Position numbers and translations under genes: made by a program. 64,000 bases of DNA from LMUY01 sp965199555 (GTDB lineage: Bacteria; Pseudomonadota; Alphaproteobacteria; Acetobacterales; Acetobacteraceae): NCBI GenBank assembly GCA_965199555.1, contig CBDASJ010000026.1, positions 92,968 to 156,967 on the forward strand, given 5' to 3'. This document shows positions 59,650-64,000 of this stretch, piece by piece (position 1 is the stretch's first letter; every line of letters begins with the position of its first letter). Under the pieces are notes generated by a model, which was not told the origin of the DNA, did no database searches, and saw only the letters and a program-made list of their open reading frames with translations.

Positions 59650-61803
59650 ATGAGCCGCATCGCGTCGCATGGCCTTCAGGTGGCCACCGCCCTGCACGCC
59701 TTTATCGAGACCGAAGCGCTGCCCGGCACCGGCGTGGCGGCGGACGCGTTCTGGTCCGGCCTGGCCGGCATCGTGCGTGACCTGGCACCCCGCAACCGGG
59801 CCCTGCTGGCCCGGCGCGACGCGTTGCAGGAACAGATCGATGCCTGGCACGCCGAACGCCGCGGCGCGGTGCCGGACCGGGCGGCGTACGAGGCGTTCCT
59901 GCGCGGCATAGGCTACCTGCTCCCGGAGCCGTCGCCCTTCACCGTGGCAACCGGCAACGTGGATGCGGAGATCGCCAGCATCGCCGGGCCGCAGCTCGTG
60001 GTTCCCGTCAGCAATGCCCGGTATGCCTTGAACGCCGCGAATGCCCGCTGGGGCAGCCTGTACGACGCGTTGTATGGCACCGATGCGATCGACGATGCGG
60101 ACGGGGCGGAACGCGGCCGGGGCTTCAACTCGCGGCGCGGTGCCAAGGTGGTCGCCCGGGCCAAGGCGTTCCTGGACGAGGCCGCGCCGCTGGCCGAAGG
60201 CTCGCACGCGGCGGTCACCGCCTATGCGGTCGAGGCGGGTGCCCTGGTGGCGCGCCTCGACGGTGGCGCCACTGGCTTGGCGAACCCGGCGCAGTTCGTC
60301 GGCTATAGCGGGGATGCCACCGCGCCCACTGCCATCCTGCTCAAGCGCAACGGGCTGCATATCGAGGTGGTGATCGACCGGGCGCACCCGATCGGCTCCG
60401 GCGACCCGGCCGGCGTGGCGGATCTGGTGCTGGAATCCGCCATCAGTACCATCATGGATTGCGAGGACAGCGTCGCCGCCGTGGATGCCGAGGACAAGGT
60501 GCTGGTGTATCGCAACTGGCTCGGCCTGATGGATGGCAGCCTGTCCGCCAGCTTCGACAAGGGCGGCAAGACGGTGGGGCGCACGCTGGCGCCCGACCGG
60601 TCATTCACCGCCCCCGGTGGCGGCACGCTGGTGCTACCGGGCCGCAGCCTGATGCTGATCCGCAACGTCGGCCACCACATGAACACCGACGCGGTGCTGG
60701 ATGCGGAGGGCGCCGAGATCCCGGAAGGCATGCTGGACGCGGCCGTCACCACGCTGATCGCGATGCACGACCTCCTGGCCCGTCGCAACAGCCGCGCCGG
60801 CTCGGTCTATATCGTCAAGCCGAAGATGCACGGCCCGGAGGAAGTGGCTTTCACGGCCGAGTTGTTCGGCCGGGTGGAGGGGATGCTGGGGCTGCCGCAA
60901 GCCACGGTGAAGATGGGCATCATGGATGAGGAGCGGCGGACCAGCGCCAACCTCGCGGCCTGCATCGCGGAGGCGAAGGACAGGGTGGTGTTCATCAACA
61001 CCGGCTTCCTGGACCGCACCGGCGACGAGATCCACACCTCGATGGAGGCCGGCGCGTTTATCCGCAAGGGCGAGATCAAGAACACGCCGTGGATCAAGGC
61101 CTACGAGGACCGCAACGTCGATATCGGCCTGGCCGCCGGGCTGCGCGGCAAGGCGCAGATCGGCAAGGGCATGTGGGCCGCGCCGGACCGCATGGCGGAC
61201 ATGCTGGCGCAGAAGATCGGTCATCCGCAGGCCGGCGCCAACACCGCCTGGGTGCCCTCCCCCACCGCGGCCACGCTGCACGCGCTGCATTACCACCAGG
61301 TGAGCGTGGCCGATCGGCAAGCGGCGCTGACCAAGCGCGCGACGGCGGCGTTGTCCGACCTGCTGACGATCCCGCTGGCGGACCGGCCGAACTGGGCGCC
61401 GGCCGACGTGCAGGCGGAGCTGGACAACAACGTGCAGGGCATCCTGGGCTACGTCGTGCGCTGGATCGACTCGGGTATCGGCTGTTCCAAGGTGCCGGAC
61501 ATCCACGACGTCGGGCTGATGGAGGACCGTGCGACCTTGCGCATCAGCAGCCAGCACATCGCCAACTGGCTGCGCCACGGCGTCGCCACCGAAGCGCAGG
61601 TGGAGGAAACGTTGCGCCGCATGGCCGCGGTGGTGGATCGGCAGAACGCCGGCGACCCGGCCTACACGCCGATGGCGCCGGGTTTCGCCGGGCCGGCCTT
61701 TGCCGCGGCCCGCGACCTGATCTTCCAGGGTCGCACGCAGCCGAACGGCTATACCGAGTTCATTCTGCATGCCCGCCGGCGGCAGGCCAAAGCCGCGGCC
61801 TGA
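59650..61803 (+). CDS. glcB: Malate synthase G
   Basis: 717 residues, the usual isoform G length. Active-site region STIMDCEDSVAAVDAEDKV, MDGSLSASFDKGGK and TVKMGIMDEERRTSANLAACI. Condenses glyoxylate with acetyl-CoA to malate in the glyoxylate bypass. ATG 59650 has CAGGAGAA about nine bases upstream. No isocitrate lyase or glcDEF gene is in the window. It ends ten bases from the convergent DUF2244 gene. Confidence 0.97.
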   Translation: MSRIASHGLQVATALHAFIETEALPGTGVAADAFWSGLAGIVRDLAPRNRALLARRDALQEQIDAWHAERRGAVPDRAAYEAFLRGIGYLLPEPSPFTVATGNVDAEIASIAGPQLVVPVSNARYALNAANARWGSLYDALYGTDAIDDADGAERGRGFNSRRGAKVVARAKAFLDEAAPLAEGSHAAVTAYAVEAGALVARLDGGATGLANPAQFVGYSGDATAPTAILLKRNGLHIEVVIDRAHPIGSGDPAGVADLVLESAISTIMDCEDSVAAVDAEDKVLVYRNWLGLMDGSLSASFDKGGKTVGRTLAPDRSFTAPGGGTLVLPGRSLMLIRNVGHHMNTDAVLDAEGAEIPEGMLDAAVTTLIAMHDLLARRNSRAGSVYIVKPKMHGPEEVAFTAELFGRVEGMLGLPQATVKMGIMDEERRTSANLAACIAEAKDRVVFINTGFLDRTGDEIHTSMEAGAFIRKGEIKNTPWIKAYEDRNVDIGLAAGLRGKAQIGKGMWAAPDRMADMLAQKIGHPQAGANTAWVPSPTAATLHALHYHQVSVADRQAALTKRATAALSDLLTIPLADRPNWAPADVQAELDNNVQGILGYVVRWIDSGIGCSKVPDIHDVGLMEDRATLRISSQHIANWLRHGVATEAQVEETLRRMAAVVDRQNAGDPAYTPMAPGFAGPAFAAARDLIFQGRTQPNGYTEFILHARRRQAKAAA

Positions 61804-61812
61804 CCGCCGCCG

Positions 61813-62307
61813 CTATGCCAGTTGCGGGTTGTCGAAACGCGGGTTGCGCCAGCTATACAGCGCCGCATCCAGCGCGCGCGCGAGGCTGAGCTTTTCCGGT
61901 TCGCCCAAGCTGGCCGCGACCTCGATCCGGTCGCCGCGGGCGAGCAGGTAAAGCCCGGGCACGCGGCCCGGACGCTCCTGCAACTCCATGCGCAGCCAGG
62001 CGGGCGCCACGGCCCGTTCGGTGCGGTGGCCCTTCGCGTCGGTGCGGATGATGCGCAGGGCGGAAGCGGAAAGCTGGATCACCTCGTTGGCCCGCACCGC
62101 GCGCGCGTTGTGGCGTAGCAGCAGCAGCGCGGTGGTGATTTCCACGCCGTTGAAGCCGGCGATCGGCCAGGCGCCCAGCCACCAGAACACCGCCGTGGTG
62201 CAAACGCTCAGCGTGCAGATGGCGCCCACCAGCAGCCGCAGGCCGCCGGGTGACAGGCTGCGGTGCGGCACGATCACGGCTTCGAAGAAGGCGGGTTCGG
62301 CGTCCAT
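61813..62307 (-). CDS. DUF2244-family membrane protein
   Basis: 164 residues. Two adjacent hydrophobic segments (about 25-45 LRLLVGAICTLSVCTTAVFWWL and 50-70 GFNGVEITTALLLLRHNARA) precede a soluble beta-rich domain (VIQLSASALRIIRTDAKGHR). Fits the DUF2244 family of alphaproteobacteria; function unknown. It shares a 64-bp divergent gap with nth. Confidence 0.82.
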   Translation of the reverse strand: MDAEPAFFEAVIVPHRSLSPGGLRLLVGAICTLSVCTTAVFWWLGAWPIAGFNGVEITTALLLLRHNARAVRANEVIQLSASALRIIRTDAKGHRTERAVAPAWLRMELQERPGRVPGLYLLARGDRIEVAASLGEPEKLSLARALDAALYSWRNPRFDNPQLA

Positions 62308-62371
62308 GCCCGACAGATTGGCACGGCGGCCCGGCTTGTCACCAGCCGGCACGGCGCGGCACCCTGCCGGC

Positions 62372-63097
62372 ATGACAGCCGCCCCCAAGGCCGCGCGCCC
62401 CCGCCGGACGCCGCGCATGCCGCTCGCCAACATCCGCCCGTTCCTGGAAGCGTTGCACGCCGCCAACCCGGACGCGCAAAGCGAGTTGGCGTTCACCGAC
62501 CCGTTCACCCTGCTGGTCGCAGTGGCGTTGTCCGCGCAAACCACCGACGCGGCGGTCAACAAGGCGACACCGGCGCTGTTCGCCGCCGCCCCCGACCCAG
62601 CAGCCATGGCGGCGCTGGGGGCGGAGGGGATCGCGCCGTTCATCCGCGCGATCGGCCTGTGGCAAGGCAAGGCCCGCAACGTCGCGGCCTTGTCCCGCAT
62701 CCTGGTGGACCAGCATGGCGGCACGGTGCCGGCGGACCGGGCGGCGCTGGAGGCCCTGCCCGGCGTCGGCCGCAAGACCGCGAACGTCGTGCTCAACGTC
62801 GCGTTCGGCGAAAGCACCATGGCGGTGGACACACACATCTTCCGGCTCGGTAACCGCACCGGGCTGGCACCCGGCAAGACCGTGCGCGTGGTGGAGGACG
62901 GGCTGGTCCGCCGCGTGCCGCGGGACATGCTGCGCCCGGCGCATCACTGGCTGATCTTGCACGGCCGCTACGTCTGCAAGGCGCGCACGCCGGAATGCTG
63001 GCGCTGCCCGGCCGTGCCGTGGTGCGGCTATCCCGAGAAGACCCCGCCACCGATCACCAAGCCGCCGCGCCGGCCGAAGATCGGCCCGCTGGCATGA
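62372..63097 (+). CDS. nth: Endonuclease III
   Basis: 241 residues. Helix-hairpin-helix LPGVGRKTANVVLN with the catalytic Lys, the catalytic Asp in AVDTHIFRLGNR, and a C-terminal 4Fe-4S cluster with spacing C-x6-C-x2-C-x5-C (CKARTPECWRCPAVPWC). Removes oxidised pyrimidines in base-excision repair. The N-terminal 25 residues are a basic extension. ATG 62372 is used. Confidence 0.96.
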   Translation: MTAAPKAARPRRTPRMPLANIRPFLEALHAANPDAQSELAFTDPFTLLVAVALSAQTTDAAVNKATPALFAAAPDPAAMAALGAEGIAPFIRAIGLWQGKARNVAALSRILVDQHGGTVPADRAALEALPGVGRKTANVVLNVAFGESTMAVDTHIFRLGNRTGLAPGKTVRVVEDGLVRRVPRDMLRPAHHWLILHGRYVCKARTPECWRCPAVPWCGYPEKTPPPITKPPRRPKIGPLA

Positions 63098-63106
63098 GCG
63101 AGCCGG

Positions 63107-63706
63107 CTACTGCCCGACCTGCTTGCGCAACGCGGCTAGAAGAGCGTCCATGTTGCCGCCGTTGCGGGCCATGAAGGACGCGTAGTCGCTGCGTTGCGTC
63201 ACGCGCAGGCTCATGCCCTCCGCCAGGACGTCGGCGATGTGCAAGGTCTTGCCCTCGGCCGTCACCAGCCAAGTGATATTGACGGGCTTGTTGCCGCTCC
63301 GCTCCACAACCGTGGGAACGTAGGTGCCGTCCGGCTTCTCGATCGGCGTGTTGACGGTCACCTTCACCGACCCGGCCTGGTAGTCGCCCAGGCGGCTGAC
63401 CACGCCTTGCAGCAGCACCAGGTGGAACAGCCGCAAGTATTCCGCCCGCTGCTCCGCAGTCGCGGTCAACCAGTAGCGGCCGAGGCAGAACCGCGCCACG
63501 CCGTCCTCGTCCACCACGCGCTGGAGGTATGGGTCCAGCCGCGCCTGCTTGTCCGCGGGGGAACTGGCGCCGGACACCACGCCGGCCAGGTCCACGCCGG
63601 CCTGGCGCACGAAGGTGGCGGCGGCTGCAGGCTCCGCCGGGGTTTCCGCCCGCGCCGCCAGCGGCAGCAGGAGCAGCGTGGCGAACAGGACCCGGCGGCG
63701 CGCCAT
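63107..63706 (-). CDS. MlaC/Ttg2D-family periplasmic phospholipid-binding protein
   Basis: 199 residues with a signal peptide (MARRRVLFATLLLLPLAARA). The MlaC-type body has FCLGRYWLTATAEQRAEYLRLFHLVLLQGVVSRLGDY and NITWLVTAEGKTLHIADVLAEGMSLRVTQRSDYASFM. MlaC ferries phospholipids between membranes; in some alphaproteobacteria a member (HpnM) is tied to hopanoids, which cannot be decided here. Its ATG shares a base with the upstream stop (TGATG at 63704-63708). Confidence 0.85.
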   Translation of the reverse strand: MARRRVLFATLLLLPLAARAETPAEPAAAATFVRQAGVDLAGVVSGASSPADKQARLDPYLQRVVDEDGVARFCLGRYWLTATAEQRAEYLRLFHLVLLQGVVSRLGDYQAGSVKVTVNTPIEKPDGTYVPTVVERSGNKPVNITWLVTAEGKTLHIADVLAEGMSLRVTQRSDYASFMARNGGNMDALLAALRKQVGQ

Positions 63707-64000
63707 CAGCAATGCGGCGCCGGCATGGTGAACGTCGCCAGCTTTCCGCTCACCACGAAATCGGAGAAGTCCATGTTCAACGCGTCCGCCACGCCGTTCG
63801 ACCAGTAACGCATACCCACTTCGTAATCCGGCGACTGAGCGTCCTTCGTGCGGGAGAAAAACGCAACCCGCACCCGGCCGGACGGCAGCTCCGCCAACTC
63901 CGGGTACGGCGCGGCGGACGGACCGGTCCAACTGCTGATGAACACGGAGGTGTTCTGTGCCCCCTGCGCCCCCGTGCCGTCGAACAGCGGCAGCGACAGG
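63706..64000 (-). CDS. EipB-like (DUF1849) protein, C-terminal part
   Basis: About 97 residues of a gene that continues past the right edge. Ending resembles DUF1849/EipB: LSLPLFDGTGA near the edge, DYEVGMRYWSNGVADALNMDFSDFVVSGKLATF, and a Cys as the final residue, which in EipB pairs with an N-terminal Cys. EipB is a periplasmic envelope-integrity protein of alphaproteobacteria. The match is on a short tail only. Coupled to the MlaC-like gene by TGATG. Confidence 0.55.
   Translation of the reverse strand, partial: LSLPLFDGTGAQGAQNTSVFISSWTGPSAAPYPELAELPSGRVRVAFFSRTKDAQSPDYEVGMRYWSNGVADALNMDFSDFVVSGKLATFTMPAPHC

Overview
The window is high-GC, densely coded chromosomal DNA. Gene content and order point to an alphaproteobacterium, most likely Rhodospirillales/Acetobacteraceae. 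Pointers are the kdsD-lptC-lptA-lptB-rpoN-hpf run, a malate synthase G, a DUF2244 gene beside nth, an NDUFAF6-like synthase homologue, a stand-alone PHB_acc_N protein and an EipB-like partial gene. The taxon is inferred from gene content; no rRNA is present.

Region 1 (1-20.8 kb) is a type VI secretion (T6SS) locus. The main minus-strand run is tssK, vgrG, tssC, two overlapping hcp-like genes, tagH (FHA), tssJ, tssL (with OmpA domain) and tssM. Further left are a PP2C phosphatase (pppA-like) and, cut by the edge, the start of a second DotU/TssL gene. Upstream of tssK lies an unusual 569-residue TssB-TssC fusion ending in two copies of DLDALLASL. Opposite-strand genes are wedged between these units: a glucosaminidase that may be a cell-wall-degrading effector, and three proteins I cannot identify. 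tssA, tssE, tssF, tssG, tssH and a stand-alone tssB are not in the window and may lie left of it.

Region 2 (20.8-39.9 kb) is mixed chromosome: a two-domain cold-shock protein, an SDR/PLP-decarboxylase pair, an ABC-F ATPase, a YVTN-propeller/sterol-desaturase pair, a DUF3060 protein, a single-domain response regulator and a glutathione S-transferase. It also holds a glutamate synthase operon ordered gltD-DUF2059-DUF2059-gltB, and an NDUFA9-like epimerase.

Region 3 (39.9-46.3 kb) starts with tRNA-Leu(CAG) and rnd. It continues with the envelope cluster kdsD-lptC-lptA-lptB-rpoN-hpf, in which the lipopolysaccharide genes overlap by GTGA junctions, closed by a strong hairpin.

Region 4 (46.3-53.8 kb) has a two-gene glycosyltransferase/methyltransferase module with visibly lower GC. 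A dipeptide-type ABC transporter operon follows, with a tiny lipoprotein gene and a REP-like inverted repeat inside it.

Region 5 (53.8-64 kb) holds a DEAD-box helicase, a PhaR-like stub, an NDUFAF6-like protein, sodB, a small lipoprotein, an ABC-F (Uup-type) gene split by a frameshift, glcB, DUF2244, nth, an MlaC-family gene and a partial EipB-like gene.
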